A program made the translations under genes and the position numbers. Of a stretch of 64,000 bases of DNA, positions 26,701-34,682 are shown one piece after another. The stretch covers positions 1 to 64,000 of the forward strand of contig NZ_MAEH01000016.1 in NCBI RefSeq assembly GCF_009933135.1. The letters run 5' to 3'. Below the pieces are notes generated by a model that had not been told where the DNA came from, ran no database searches, and saw nothing but the letters and a program-made list of their open reading frames with translations. Source of the stretch: Candidatus Enterococcus leclercqii (GTDB lineage: Bacteria > Bacillota > Bacilli > Lactobacillales > Enterococcaceae). Position 1 is the first letter of the stretch; each line of letters starts with the position of its first letter.

Positions 26701-26975
26701 GGAATTTTAACTCCTGGTTCAATACAAAATACTGTTTGCTTTTTACCATCATATTCTGCATATAATGTTGTTGTTACTTCTGAAAGTATACTTCCATCAC
26801 TAAATTTTCCGTTTACTTCATAAAGCTTATTCATGTCATAGGTGATTGTCACTTCTTGCGGATAGTCAAATTCGCTCGCAAAAGCATTCGTTGGTACTAT
26901 TGAACCCCCGATTGTTTGACACAGTACTCCTAGAATAGCAAACAAGCGCCAATTTCTAAATCTAGTTCTTTTCAT
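23766..26975 (-). CDS. LPXTG-anchored thioester/isopeptide adhesin (SpaA/VaFE type)
   Basis: A 1069-residue surface protein. A signal peptide (about 1-34) leads into a thioester domain with Cys in VFCIEPG and Gln in AQKMIW, the pair that forms the internal Cys-Gln bond for covalent host attachment. Several SpaA/Cna-B-like repeats follow, recognisable by their Lys start strands and E-containing closing strands (YTLDETKYPVSIK, GDYLLEEVKAPEGF). A VaFE-type region lies near 850-1010. The C-terminus is FPKTGE, a hydrophobic segment and NRRN, a sortase A signal. AAAGGAG precedes the ATG. It occupies the orf24 end of the Tn916-like module; such adhesins on conjugative elements may aid aggregation or host binding. 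Confidence 0.92.
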   Translation of the reverse strand: MKRTRFRNWRLFAILGVLCQTIGGSIVPTNAFASEFDYPQEVTITYDMNKLYEVNGKFSDGSILSEVTTTLYAEYDGKKQTVFCIEPGVKIPTEVTPGYEKNPLPSMPEKAKLVSVLWKYAGTDMDTNIVAQKMIWEEVNGYTLNSIKRPDGSSINIAEIESKINRVIEEYQKKPSFHNSTLKTVLGQSTTVTDTEGVNLFEFDEVIQNTANVDYHVNGNRLVITPNVNSKQGVLTLKKTADNGTPVTYKKFGSQTVMAGAIDKPNTYTIKIDVETKGSLKIKKVDKESGNVVPGTVFHLDFGKVLPEKDVTTDKDGLADIDGIPHDTKVTITEKSVPAPYTIDTTPMTATIKAGETISVTSKNTREKGQIILDKTGVETGDNLWSENYSLAGNTFAIRKGSPTGEIVQEITTDEKGHAETPKDISDALELGTYYVTETKASNGFVNTFKPVKVELKYANQTVALVTSHVEGKNQEITGETTLTKEDKDTGDKTQGKAEFTGAEYTLFTEKDGQAVKWADAFKPKLVTGTKASEERVTLTLDENNQVAVKHLALNEYYWQETKAPEGYTLDETKYPVSIKKVDDNEGNAVITCDVTAKEQVIRFGFDFFKFAGSAAGTAGTGFNDLTFKLIPLEGTNEITGAEDEATTGYNEQLGFDGYGKFENIPYGDYLLEEVKAPEGFQKIQPLEICSNFKENKENYDKSEYIFTITEQGQKHPIKTVTVPYEELTNNDFSVSLNRLMLYDLPEEEDSLTSLATWKDGNKELANLDSTELIDKLSYNLHEIRKDWYVVSQAIDVQATKEAQEKDEKAKPVVIAETTAALSNKEKAGTWEILHKLTAEQVLDKTIVLFNYVYEDKKSYDAGDEPVAEDASLNNQAQTVNCTVERHVSIQTKAHLEDGSQTFTHGDVVDMFDDVSITHDVLDGSKEAFETILYALLPDRTNKEIWKSGKIDYEVNDKEFTRTVLAEKVDTGKYPEGTKFTFTEINYDKDGTINGKHNEDLSEKSQTLSPIEVPTIPSTPEQPKASTIPGDSTVKEFPKTGEKNSTLLLFIGFTLIFVTAGYYFWNRRN

Positions 26976-27005
26976 AGAATGAGTCTCCTTTCATTTTTGG
27001 GTAAT

Positions 27006-27041
27006 AAAAAAAGACATCCAAATTTTTAATTTTGAATGTCT
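27006..27041 (-). terminator. Intrinsic terminator after the repeat-protein gene
   Basis: Minus-strand hairpin AGACATTCAAA/TTTGGATGTCT (27012-27022 and 27031-27041) followed by a T-run, between the stop of the 220-residue gene and the adhesin. Confidence 0.8.
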
Positions 27042-27055
27042 AGCCCAGAGTATTA

Positions 27056-27718
27056 CTATTCAGTTTTCTTCTTTTTAGATAAGTTGTTTCTCTGCTTATA
27101 GATTTTGATTCTTCGATAATCAAACCCTATTTCTGTCATCAACTCTTCCCAATTTTTATTTGTCCTTTTCATAATTGTATCAACTGACGGTAAATTCGAG
27201 GATCCTGAAAGTTTTCGGAACTTCGTCATTGATAAATCATCTTGTAACCTTAACCGAATTAGTTCGTTTCTTAATTCTAACAACAACTCAAAATGGGTAA
27301 GTAAAGATTCCTCTGTATTCTTTCTAAACAGATGCCTTACATCTCCAAATCTCTTTTTCAATGTACTTAACGAAGGAACGTCTTTCCCTACTGATTTTTT
27401 TTCATACATCCGTTGAGAAGTTATCTTCTCAACTTTAATAAAAGTCTCTACTATTTTCAATAAATCTTTTTCTGGTGTTTTAGCCCATTTTCCATATTCA
27501 GTATTTTCAATGCCAATACTAGCTAATAATTTTTCCCATGATCCATATTTTTGATTGATAAACCACATGCTTGGAGCAGTATTTGGATTCTCTGATAGTT
27601 TTTTCTGATATTGACGACTAGATTTAATTCCGTGTTTTTCAATGAATTCATTAATTACTAAAATAAGTTTTAAGTCACTTATGTTTTTCCAAACAATACG
27701 ACCATCATCTTGTTTCAC
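27056..27718 (-). CDS. DNA-binding-like protein with three homing-endonuclease-associated repeats
   Basis: A 220-residue basic protein with three copies of a helix-turn-helix-like repeat whose core reads P-S-x-x-x-I/L-x-x-R/K-F/Y-G-S-W-x-x-L (about 43-70, 110-135 and 172-197). Such HNH-associated repeats bind DNA. No nuclease motif is visible, so it may be a regulator of the element. The start is GTG 27718 with AGGAG upstream. It is the most upstream gene of the conjugation module and is followed by its own terminator. Confidence 0.7.
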   Translation of the reverse strand: MKQDDGRIVWKNISDLKLILVINEFIEKHGIKSSRQYQKKLSENPNTAPSMWFINQKYGSWEKLLASIGIENTEYGKWAKTPEKDLLKIVETFIKVEKITSQRMYEKKSVGKDVPSLSTLKKRFGDVRHLFRKNTEESLLTHFELLLELRNELIRLRLQDDLSMTKFRKLSGSSNLPSVDTIMKRTNKNWEELMTEIGFDYRRIKIYKQRNNLSKKKKTE

Positions 27719-28371
27719 AATAAAAACTCCTAGAATTTATTTAGATAGAAGTCTATCACATCAACTTTTTAGTAGAGAAGTATATGTTTTGGTTTTTTTA
27801 AAAAAAGTCGACCTTTTTAGTAACTCGGATTCAAAAGTTGCTAAATTCGGTAAATGTTTTGGTTTTTTCCGTATTACATTTGTCATCAGACTGACTACTA
27901 AATTTTTCCCTATTTTGACGACAGTGATAGTCAAAGTCGGACAATCTAGGACAATTCAGAGGAATTTGAGGAAAAAATGACCCAAAACAGCCAAAATTGG
28001 CTTAAAACTGTGATAGAGAAAAAAGAAAAAGCCCTTGATATACAAGGACTTTTCACAGATTTCAGATTTCCAAGGAAGTTTTCCGTGTTTATCTTCTGAT
28101 TTCTTTGATACGAGCTGCTTTACCGTGCAATGCGCGAGGGTTAAGTCTAACGATTCACAGGTATTCCAATGGGGTTCAAACCGCGTCAAATCACTATTTC
28201 AAAGGGATTTTATTCGAGTAAGATTTGTCTGAGATATGTCACTCATTTTTCACTTTTTGCCCCCAAAAAGCCCCCTAAAAAATAGATCCTCACGATTCAT
28301 TTTACGGGGGTTTATTTCATGAACGTTACTCTCCGCTTTTACTGAATAAAACTTTTTTCATCAATCAATGG
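27719..28371. other. Gene-free junction between the conjugation module and the prophage
   Basis: About 650 bases without a supported gene. A motif TATGTTTTGGTTTTTT-like occurs twice (about 27782-27797 and 27853-27868). A hairpin CCTTGTATATCAAGG with a T-rich tail is near 28032-28046, and a CCCCC/GGGGG hairpin near 28268-28310. The element's end and the prophage attachment site are probably here. A small minus-strand frame (27956-28189) lacks a ribosome site and is not called. Confidence 0.4.
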
Positions 28372-28485
28372 TATAATTTAACTGTGGTCTTTCTCCCTTT
28401 CCTAGAATGCTGTCCTAACCAACATCTAAACCCGGCCACACTTGTCCCTTGTCAATTCCAGCGGATTGACTAGGGGCTATTTTCA
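28372..28485 (+). ncRNA. Candidate small RNA upstream of the 34-residue peptide gene
   Basis: Extended -10 promoter TGG-TATAAT (28369-28377) on the plus strand, then about 65 bases without a reading frame. An imperfect hairpin CCCTTGTCAAT/ATTGACTAGGG (28446-28456 and 28465-28475) follows, with CTATTTT after it. This looks like a short terminated RNA, or a structured leader of the downstream peptide gene. Confidence 0.4.
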
Positions 28486-28518
28486 TCTCGTTTCAGTCAA
28501 TTTAGCTAAATATTCATG

Positions 28519-28527
28519 TGTTATAAT
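28519..28527 (+). promoter_or_regulatory. Extended -10 promoter of the 34-residue peptide gene
   Basis: TGT-TATAAT on the plus strand, 18 bases before the peptide's ATG. The resulting leader would be short, with the ribosome site GAGGTG directly after the start of transcription. Confidence 0.6.
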
Positions 28528-28545
28528 GATGCCGAGGTGATACTA

Positions 28546-28650
28546 ATGCGAAAAATACTGGATACTATTTTGACCATACTATTGTACTCGTTATTGTTTT
28601 TGGGAATGATTATTGTCATCATTGTTGCTCTGAAACTTTTCTCGAAATGA
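28546..28650 (+). CDS. 34-residue hydrophobic peptide, candidate type I toxin
   Basis: A plus-strand frame starts MRKILDTILTILLY, continues with one long hydrophobic helix and ends KLFSK. It has an extended -10 promoter and a GAGGTG ribosome site. A small basic-ended membrane peptide, gene-poor surroundings and a bidirectional terminator downstream (28722-28779) are typical of type I toxin-antitoxin units such as txpA/ratA or fst. The Fst family signature is absent. It could instead be an ordinary small membrane protein. Confidence 0.55.
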   Translation: MRKILDTILTILLYSLLFLGMIIVIIVALKLFSK

Positions 28651-28721
28651 ATTGCGTTCTCGTTTTTTCAGTGTTACTCTACCTGTGAGCCTTCATTGAT
28701 TTATTGGCTCTATGTACACGA

Positions 28722-28779
28722 AAAGCAGCCGGTCCTCTCTCCAAGAATCTTCCCCAAGTTTCTTGAAACCGGCTGCTTT
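28722..28779. terminator. Bidirectional terminator shared by the peptide gene and a possible antisense RNA
   Basis: Perfect 12-bp inverted repeat AAAGCAGCCGGT/ACCGGCTGCTTT (28722-28733 and 28768-28779) with an inner CAAGAA/TTCTTG pair. On the minus strand, TTGCAA-N17-TAGATT starting near 28830 could drive an antisense RNA that ends here and overlaps the 3' untranslated part of the peptide mRNA. It also lies about 75 bases past the endolysin stop and may end the late phage transcript. Confidence 0.65.
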
Positions 28780-28854
28780 CCTATTTGATATACGTTGTCA
28801 TACATAATCTAAACAAGAAATCAATTTTTTGCAAGTAATATATTATTTCATGGA

Positions 28855-29841
28855 CTACATAAGATATACGCTTGGCACCCAACCCCAACCGTCAACTTCC
28901 GACCAGCTGGTGGATCCGTGGACGGACTGACCTTTCAGTGTGCCAGTCACCTTGACCTTCGTTCCTTTTTTTAGGATTCGGTAGCCATTCGCTGTTTTTA
29001 CAATTGCGCTAGAAAGAGATTGACTGGTGTATACGTTCAAGCTGTCAATGGTTACAGTCTTGGCGTTGGGACTAGATAAGTCACTTGCAGCAGCCCAGCC
29101 AAGACCAGTTAAGTGGTAAGGCTTCTTCTTCCCGGTTGCAAGCTTGTCAATTTTGGCAGACTTCCCACGGCTCTTGCTGGATGCTCCTTTACCATCTGCG
29201 TCTGCAAACAGATTACCAACCACTTTTACGTTTTCACCGACTTTGATCGCTGCAGATGCACTACCATCAGTAGAACCGCCACCAGAGCTGCCATTTTTCA
29301 AGCGATTATACTCGGCGATTACAGCATCACGAAAGTCAGTCCAATCACCATCATTTCGCATTTTTGAAGGACAGTTTTTACCAGACCGGTCGTAATGTGA
29401 TTTTACAGTATTGACATTAGCAGGAATGCCTTGCTCCAACATCACTTGAGCGATAACCTTAATTGCATTTGCCTTGGCTTTTTTGTATTGTTCCAACTGC
29501 GTGCCGCTGATATTTGTTGTGCCCCGAGTTGGATCATAGTTTCGACAGATTTCAAAGCTGATTGATTTACGGTTACCATGACCGCTACCACCATCTCCCG
29601 CATTCCATGAATTACGATCAAACGGAATACCTTGTACCGCCTCTTTTTCATCGATGGCTACGTGATAAGACACTTGCGCTGTATTGCCAATCATGTAGCG
29701 GATTTCGTTATCTGCAGGTGCATTGTTATCAGTCTCGTGGATTGTGACAGAATCGGCATCCATGCTGTAAGGACATTTCGCACCATAATTCCATGATCCG
29801 ACAAGATTTTGTCGGAAAGGCACACCATTTTTGCTACTCAT
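28855..29841 (-). CDS. Phage endolysin, N-acetylmuramoyl-L-alanine amidase with SH3-type repeats
   Basis: A 328-residue lysin. The N-terminal Amidase_2 domain (about 1-170) cleaves the MurNAc-L-Ala bond. Zinc ligands are likely His in TIHETDN (about 35), His in KSHYD and Cys in KNCPSKM. A Gly/Ser linker (about 188-200) joins two SH3-like wall-binding modules. GAGGAGG precedes the ATG. It follows the holin gene and is the last gene of the late operon. Confidence 0.93.
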   Translation of the reverse strand: MSSKNGVPFRQNLVGSWNYGAKCPYSMDADSVTIHETDNNAPADNEIRYMIGNTAQVSYHVAIDEKEAVQGIPFDRNSWNAGDGGSGHGNRKSISFEICRNYDPTRGTTNISGTQLEQYKKAKANAIKVIAQVMLEQGIPANVNTVKSHYDRSGKNCPSKMRNDGDWTDFRDAVIAEYNRLKNGSSGGGSTDGSASAAIKVGENVKVVGNLFADADGKGASSKSRGKSAKIDKLATGKKKPYHLTGLGWAAASDLSSPNAKTVTIDSLNVYTSQSLSSAIVKTANGYRILKKGTKVKVTGTLKGQSVHGSTSWSEVDGWGWVPSVYLM

Positions 29842-30113
29842 TTTGTTTCCTCCTCATTTTTGATATACCCGATTTGCTTAGCTGTCTGATCTACTAGCAC
29901 TGCAGCACCTGTCACTAAGATTGCTTGTACGATGTTGGCGGCATCGTATCCACCTAACAGCAATGGAGTAAGCGCCAAACTAATGCCAAGCAAGATCACT
30001 GGGATCAACTCATTTCGGATGTAGGCCGTTCCTTTAATGATCATTCCAATAACAAAAAGGGCCGGAATCATTACGAGTCCGTCCCCCACTACGTATTCTA
30101 GAATTTGATCCAT
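29838..30113 (-). CDS. Phage holin
   Basis: A 91-residue membrane protein from ATG 30111-30113 (MDQILEYVV), eight bases after AAAGGTGG. A GTG four codons earlier lies inside the ribosome site. Two to three hydrophobic segments and a charged C-terminus (IGYIKNEEETK) resemble A118-type holins. It makes the membrane lesion through which the endolysin leaves. Its end overlaps the endolysin start. Confidence 0.85.
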   Translation of the reverse strand: MDQILEYVVGDGLVMIPALFVIGMIIKGTAYIRNELIPVILLGISLALTPLLLGGYDAANIVQAILVTGAAVLVDQTAKQIGYIKNEEETK

Positions 30114-30114
30114 G

Positions 30115-30336
30115 TTATTTTCCACCTTTCTTCATGTCCACAATGTCATGTTCTGCCTCACGCATCCGTCCTTCCACGTTATACATGCGCTCAACGAGAT
30201 TGTTATGCTTTTCAACTTTGCGCTCCAACTGCTCAATCCTAAAAACAGTGAGCCGATTGGCAGTCATGATTCCACCAAACGTCCCACCGAGGGTACCAAC
30301 AAGACTGATAACAGCGATGATTATTGTTTCGCTCAT
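30115..30336 (-). CDS. XhlA-like membrane protein of the lysis module
   Basis: A 73-residue protein with an N-terminal helix (IIIAVISLVGTLGGTFGGIM) and a charged coiled-coil remainder. The usual XhlA order is reversed (coiled coil first), so the family link is by context and small size. It lies directly before the holin. Confidence 0.65.
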   Translation of the reverse strand: MSETIIIAVISLVGTLGGTFGGIMTANRLTVFRIEQLERKVEKHNNLVERMYNVEGRMREAEHDIVDMKKGGK

Positions 30337-30354
30337 TTACATTCCTTCTTCTCA

Positions 30355-30390
30355 CTAAAATAAAAACAACCGACTAAAAGCCGGCTGTTC
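30355..30390 (-). terminator. Intrinsic terminator between tail and lysis genes
   Basis: Minus-strand hairpin AACAGCCGGC-TTTTA-GTCGGTTGTT (30365-30389) followed by TTTATTTT. It falls between the GDPD tail protein and the lysis genes, so lysis genes need read-through or a separate promoter. Confidence 0.7.
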
Positions 30391-30410
30391 CTTAGCATTT
30401 GCGCCTCCTA

Positions 30411-31973
30411 TTAATGCAAACCATAGGCTACGTCTGCGGTAGCCCACGTTGTCCGATTATCCCATCCGTAAGATACAATAATATCCCCAACTCCACTAGT
30501 CACATCATAACCTTGGATATCAAAACTTGCGCTGCTGGTTGTCCCACTAAGTCTGATGCCGCATCTGCACCATTTTGATTGTAGCGGTACCGCCCACGAC
30601 GGCAACGAAGCAATAACAGTGCCTCGGGTGTTCGCTCCACCAGTAATCTTAAAGTGCAACAACAGATTGCCTGTTGACGTTTCTTCCACGCTCGCAACAT
30701 CCGACTCATTTTGTAATATGAAAGCGTTTTTTAAAGTCAATACTGCGTGTTTTAGATTGCCACTCCTTGAGTCAGTGGTAATGTAATCAAATCCCATTGC
30801 AACCATCTCGTCAAATTTGGTATCTGGCACTGTCCAACACGCAGCAGACAGTCCAGCGTTGTGAATCTTAATGACATTTGTTGCCGTTACGGTTGAATCG
30901 TTGTACTTAACGCTGATACTGGCATTTGTCCCTAACGTTTTAGTATCGGCGATGACTTGATCGGTAATGGAGTTGACTAGATATTGAACTGGAACTGCTG
31001 GGAGCCGCTTTTTGATTTCCACCAGTGCTTGGCGATCAAAGCTGATGAAGATTGCTACTTGTGTGAGATTGTATTTTGTCAAACTGGTGATGATGGAATC
31101 ATAGTTTGCGGCACTGTAGTCACCAGCTTTAATCTCGATGATTGGTACTCGTTTATTTTTCTTGCATACAGCTAAAAACTCATCGAAAGTTGGCACTCGC
31201 TTTTGTGCATCCGTCAAGGCAGCAAGATTAGTACCAGTATCAATTTTTAGAGCCTTAATCTGTGCTAGTGTTTTACTTGCCACAGTTCCTGTGCCATCAG
31301 TGGTGCGATCCACCGTGCTGTCATGCATGCAGATCCAAGTACCATCGCTAGTCACTTGGATATCCGTCTCAATCCCCCAATGACGAGTGACTGCTTCAAA
31401 TGCCAGGACTGTGTTTTCCGGATAATCTGCATTCGATCCGCGATGAGCGATGTAATTCACTCCCCCGTCTGCTCCTTTAAACACTTGCTTTTCAACGGCT
31501 AATGCTGTTTTTTGAGGCGTCATATAGCTAGTATTGGCTAAACCAGCCACAGCATCAGCGTCGGTTGCGATGCCGTAATTCATCACATTTTCTAATCCGA
31601 CTTGTTTTGCCGTTACACCATGTGGATTTGAATTATTTTCAACGTGGGCATCAAAGTCCGTTTTTGCTGCCTGACGGACATTCTCAACGTTACCTAGACC
31701 AACCTGAGAAGCAGTCACTCCATGGGGATTCAGTTTATTTGTCGCATGAGCCTCAAAGTCTACCTTCGAAGCTTGTTCAACGTCCGTCACGTTGGATAAA
31801 CCAACCTGAGCTTTTGTAACCTTGTGGGGATTCTCTTCGTCAGTAGTATGTTGCTGTAGTCCAGACTCAAGATGGTTCATCCGTTCCGCTGTCACAACTG
31901 CTCCGACGTTAATATTTTCTTCTTCACTTAGATTGTCATCATAAGGCACCCAATTTTGCTTTTCATAAGCCAT
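30411..31973 (-). CDS. Phage tail/baseplate protein with glycerophosphodiester phosphodiesterase domain
   Basis: A 520-residue protein. Residues about 38-135 hold three repeats of the pattern NPHxVTxxQVGLxNVxxV, common in tail fibre shafts. Residues about 172-405 form a GDPD domain with the family blocks IAHRGSNADYPENT, ETDIQVTSDG and MHDSTVDRTTDG, containing the catalytic His and acidic metal ligands. The C-terminus is beta-rich. The enzyme probably cleaves glycerophosphate-type wall polymers (teichoic acid) during adsorption. Its ATG overlaps the stop of the preceding small gene (TAATG). Confidence 0.88.
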   Translation of the reverse strand: MAYEKQNWVPYDDNLSEEENINVGAVVTAERMNHLESGLQQHTTDEENPHKVTKAQVGLSNVTDVEQASKVDFEAHATNKLNPHGVTASQVGLGNVENVRQAAKTDFDAHVENNSNPHGVTAKQVGLENVMNYGIATDADAVAGLANTSYMTPQKTALAVEKQVFKGADGGVNYIAHRGSNADYPENTVLAFEAVTRHWGIETDIQVTSDGTWICMHDSTVDRTTDGTGTVASKTLAQIKALKIDTGTNLAALTDAQKRVPTFDEFLAVCKKNKRVPIIEIKAGDYSAANYDSIITSLTKYNLTQVAIFISFDRQALVEIKKRLPAVPVQYLVNSITDQVIADTKTLGTNASISVKYNDSTVTATNVIKIHNAGLSAACWTVPDTKFDEMVAMGFDYITTDSRSGNLKHAVLTLKNAFILQNESDVASVEETSTGNLLLHFKITGGANTRGTVIASLPSWAVPLQSKWCRCGIRLSGTTSSASFDIQGYDVTSGVGDIIVSYGWDNRTTWATADVAYGLH

Positions 31974-32131
31974 TACACTGACACCTCCTCGTCATCGTCA
32001 GTAGATTTTTCCTTATTCAATTGCTTGATTGCCACTCGAAGCGACGCATTTTCAAGTTCAAGAGCAGATAATCTGCTAAGCAACTGGGAAATTACGTCCT
32101 CTGATTGAATTTCATATCCTGAATTATTCAT
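31973..32131 (-). CDS. Small phage tail-region protein (XkdX-like position)
   Basis: A 52-residue acidic, helical protein from ATG 32129-32131 (MNNSGYEIQ), with GGGGTGAG upstream. It lies between the tail-spike and GDPD tail genes, where XkdX-like small proteins occur, and has a coiled-coil core (LLSRLSALELENASLRVAI). Function unknown. Confidence 0.65.
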   Translation of the reverse strand: MNNSGYEIQSEDVISQLLSRLSALELENASLRVAIKQLNKEKSTDDDEEVSV

Positions 32132-34667
32132 GAGTCTCACCCCAAATTCGATTGATTGATTTGTTTGTATCATCGGTCAAAACTAACCGCTCATTTTCAT
32201 AACCGAGCCGTTTCGCCTTTATCTCCCACACGAACCTTACAAAAGGTTTAGTCGAACAAACTAAAAAAGCATCTGATCTAAAATCAGATACCCAGACTCT
32301 CGCATTATCGTACGCCTGCAAGAATACTTCATAAGGAATATCGAGATTTACCACATCGGAAAAAAGTAATTCGATTGGTACCCAGACTTGGCACTGTGAA
32401 TCAGTTATTCCTCTTCCAATGTCACCAAGGAAGCTTTCAGCGGTCTCATATGCTGGAGTCAGTCGTACACCATCTCTCGTAACATGAGACGCGTTTTTAG
32501 TTCCGTATACTCGAAGATCCTTGTCTACATTAACATTTGCTTGAAAAGTTGTCTTAGTACCTGAATAATTCATTCCTGTTTTGCTCAATGTAAGAATTGA
32601 ACTGGAAGCATTAGAAAGAACTATTTGGCTTGCTGTGATCCCGATAGATCGTATACCCTCTCCACCATTGATGGCTAGATTAAAACTAGCGTTAGTTAGC
32701 GAAAATGAATAGTATTTAGACGAATCTGGGTTCCAAGGAGTAAGTATATCTGAGAAATAAATTTCGGAAGTTTTTGCGCTAAGTTTTGGCTTTCGGTAAC
32801 CATTACTTGGAAGTCCAGTTATACCAACCGAAAAAACTCGTTCGAGTTGCCCAATATCTTCGAAGTAGACATCAAACCCCGTTGATGTGCTTCCAAGTTT
32901 CAAATAAATTGAACCACTGGCAAAATCATTTTGTGCATTAGCAAATAAAGAGGCACCAAAAGAGCCATCAGATGTTCGATTCCATTCGATACTTCCATTT
33001 TGTAATTTCATTTCATAGCTCGTACCTACTGATGAAATTGTTGACCCTACTATGCGGATTCCTTTGATTGTTCCAGATGAAATGCTATCCGCATTCAAAT
33101 TAATGATATTCACGTTTGCAGCGTTGAGGGTACCCGTATTGATCGTCCCCGCATCAATTGAAGCAATCATTGCCGCTGTAATAATCGCGTTATCAATTTT
33201 TGTTTCATCTGTTAGCCAAATCTTTGCACCGGTAATTTTCAGCCATTCATTGCCATCCATCTCATCACTCAAATTGATAGTTTTGATGATTTCATCAGAA
33301 GGGGTAGCGTTGTCGATTTTGTCTTTGATATCTTGATCCATCGCCGTTGACGTCTTTAGCACCCATTCAAATACCCCAAGTGCTACTTGTTGATAAACCC
33401 AGATTTCATCGTCTGGCCCATTTTTTTTGAACCATATGTCGCCCTCTTTCGGATATTTCGGCTCTTCATTTCCAGAATAGACATTGTTTTTTCCTGCCGC
33501 ATCAATTCTATAATCTATCTCGTCTAATTTCTGCTGGAGCGGTCCCCGGAAAGTTGAGACACTTCCAGCATAGGATTTGGTATCTGAGCCGATTGTCGCG
33601 ACAAGTCCGCCATCAAAAGTTAGTGAATAGTTTAATACAGGAGTTTTGAAGGGCTTTCCTGCTCTGTCAAACATTGTAACCCAGTCACCAGGCTCAAGCG
33701 CTGGATTTCCCCGCCATTTCAAACTGATTGGTGGAAAGTTCAATCCTTCCACTTTTTGAAAAACATCCGACAATAACATTTCGGACATAAGATTGTTTTC
33801 GATAGAAATCTGGGCCCCTTCGGTTGACCCCACATGCAGCACAACGGTCTCATTTTCTGACTCATTGTTTGTCTGGACAACTTTACAAGATAATCCTTTC
33901 AATTGGTACGCTAGCTCATTTTTGACAAGACCTTTCTGATAGTACTCACCAGGCTCAATTGTAAATAGCGGGTCAGCGAGCGTCCGAATAGCAATTCTGC
34001 CCAAGCGATCAAAACACGCAAACCCCGCCTCAAATTGGGCAATCAAACCAATCGCCTGCCGGTAAGTGTAACCTATTGGCTCTTCAACTATATAATTGCT
34101 CAAATGAGAAAAGGAGACAGGATCAATAACTGATCCTGTCATATTTGCTATCTCTAAAGCAACTTCAGCAATTTTTGTAGGATAAGACAATTTTGATTCA
34201 TACATACCTTCAAGGAAGACAAAAGCATCTCTTACCTCGATTGTAGTAAGATTCTCATTTCGGTCCGGATCTACTTTTTCACTAATATAAAATGTACCCA
34301 GCGGAACAAATTCGAAACGATCAGGAACATAGCTGATTAGACGCGCGCGATTTACTCGTGCTTTTCCAACCGGAGAAACATCATTGATGTTAGTTGGTAG
34401 ACCACTTCCGGGTATTTTAATCCCAATTTCAATCTTGACCTCATCAAGTTCTTGTAGATCTTCAACTATTTCCGGAATAACAATTTTCGCTGTAGCGGAT
34501 TGAGTTGACCCAATTTGAAAGTTCTCCCCACCCAGAACACCAGTAGAATACTCAATGCTCTTAATTTGGTTGTTTTCAAAAATCTTGTCTTTAATTTGGA
34601 TTCGTGCATATACTTCGCGGTTCAACCCCTTAAAAGAATCGTGAAATTCTTTTGATACAGTTAGCAT
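32124..34667 (-). CDS. Phage tail spike / tail-associated protein
   Basis: An 847-residue protein. The N-terminal about 350 residues look like a baseplate hub/tail-endopeptidase family domain (GPDWVTMFDRAGKPF-like hub pattern). A GDIWF segment and a stretch IDNAIITAAMIASIDAGTIN typical of phage tail proteins follow, then a beta-rich C-terminus. No protease site is certain. It follows the distal-tail gene, the usual order of siphophage tails, and probably forms the host-contacting tip. Confidence 0.83.
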   Translation of the reverse strand: MLTVSKEFHDSFKGLNREVYARIQIKDKIFENNQIKSIEYSTGVLGGENFQIGSTQSATAKIVIPEIVEDLQELDEVKIEIGIKIPGSGLPTNINDVSPVGKARVNRARLISYVPDRFEFVPLGTFYISEKVDPDRNENLTTIEVRDAFVFLEGMYESKLSYPTKIAEVALEIANMTGSVIDPVSFSHLSNYIVEEPIGYTYRQAIGLIAQFEAGFACFDRLGRIAIRTLADPLFTIEPGEYYQKGLVKNELAYQLKGLSCKVVQTNNESENETVVLHVGSTEGAQISIENNLMSEMLLSDVFQKVEGLNFPPISLKWRGNPALEPGDWVTMFDRAGKPFKTPVLNYSLTFDGGLVATIGSDTKSYAGSVSTFRGPLQQKLDEIDYRIDAAGKNNVYSGNEEPKYPKEGDIWFKKNGPDDEIWVYQQVALGVFEWVLKTSTAMDQDIKDKIDNATPSDEIIKTINLSDEMDGNEWLKITGAKIWLTDETKIDNAIITAAMIASIDAGTINTGTLNAANVNIINLNADSISSGTIKGIRIVGSTISSVGTSYEMKLQNGSIEWNRTSDGSFGASLFANAQNDFASGSIYLKLGSTSTGFDVYFEDIGQLERVFSVGITGLPSNGYRKPKLSAKTSEIYFSDILTPWNPDSSKYYSFSLTNASFNLAINGGEGIRSIGITASQIVLSNASSSILTLSKTGMNYSGTKTTFQANVNVDKDLRVYGTKNASHVTRDGVRLTPAYETAESFLGDIGRGITDSQCQVWVPIELLFSDVVNLDIPYEVFLQAYDNARVWVSDFRSDAFLVCSTKPFVRFVWEIKAKRLGYENERLVLTDDTNKSINRIWGETHE

Positions 34668-34682
34668 TTTTTCACCTACCTC

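Noticed and set aside
27782-27868. Twice-occurring TGTTTTGGTTTTTT near the module end as attachment repeats
   Set aside because: Both copies lie on the same side and are low complexity; no matching copy was found near 6100-6600.
27956-28189. 77-codon minus-strand frame in the junction
   Set aside because: No ribosome site, no family resemblance, and its 3' part is a hairpin with a T-run.
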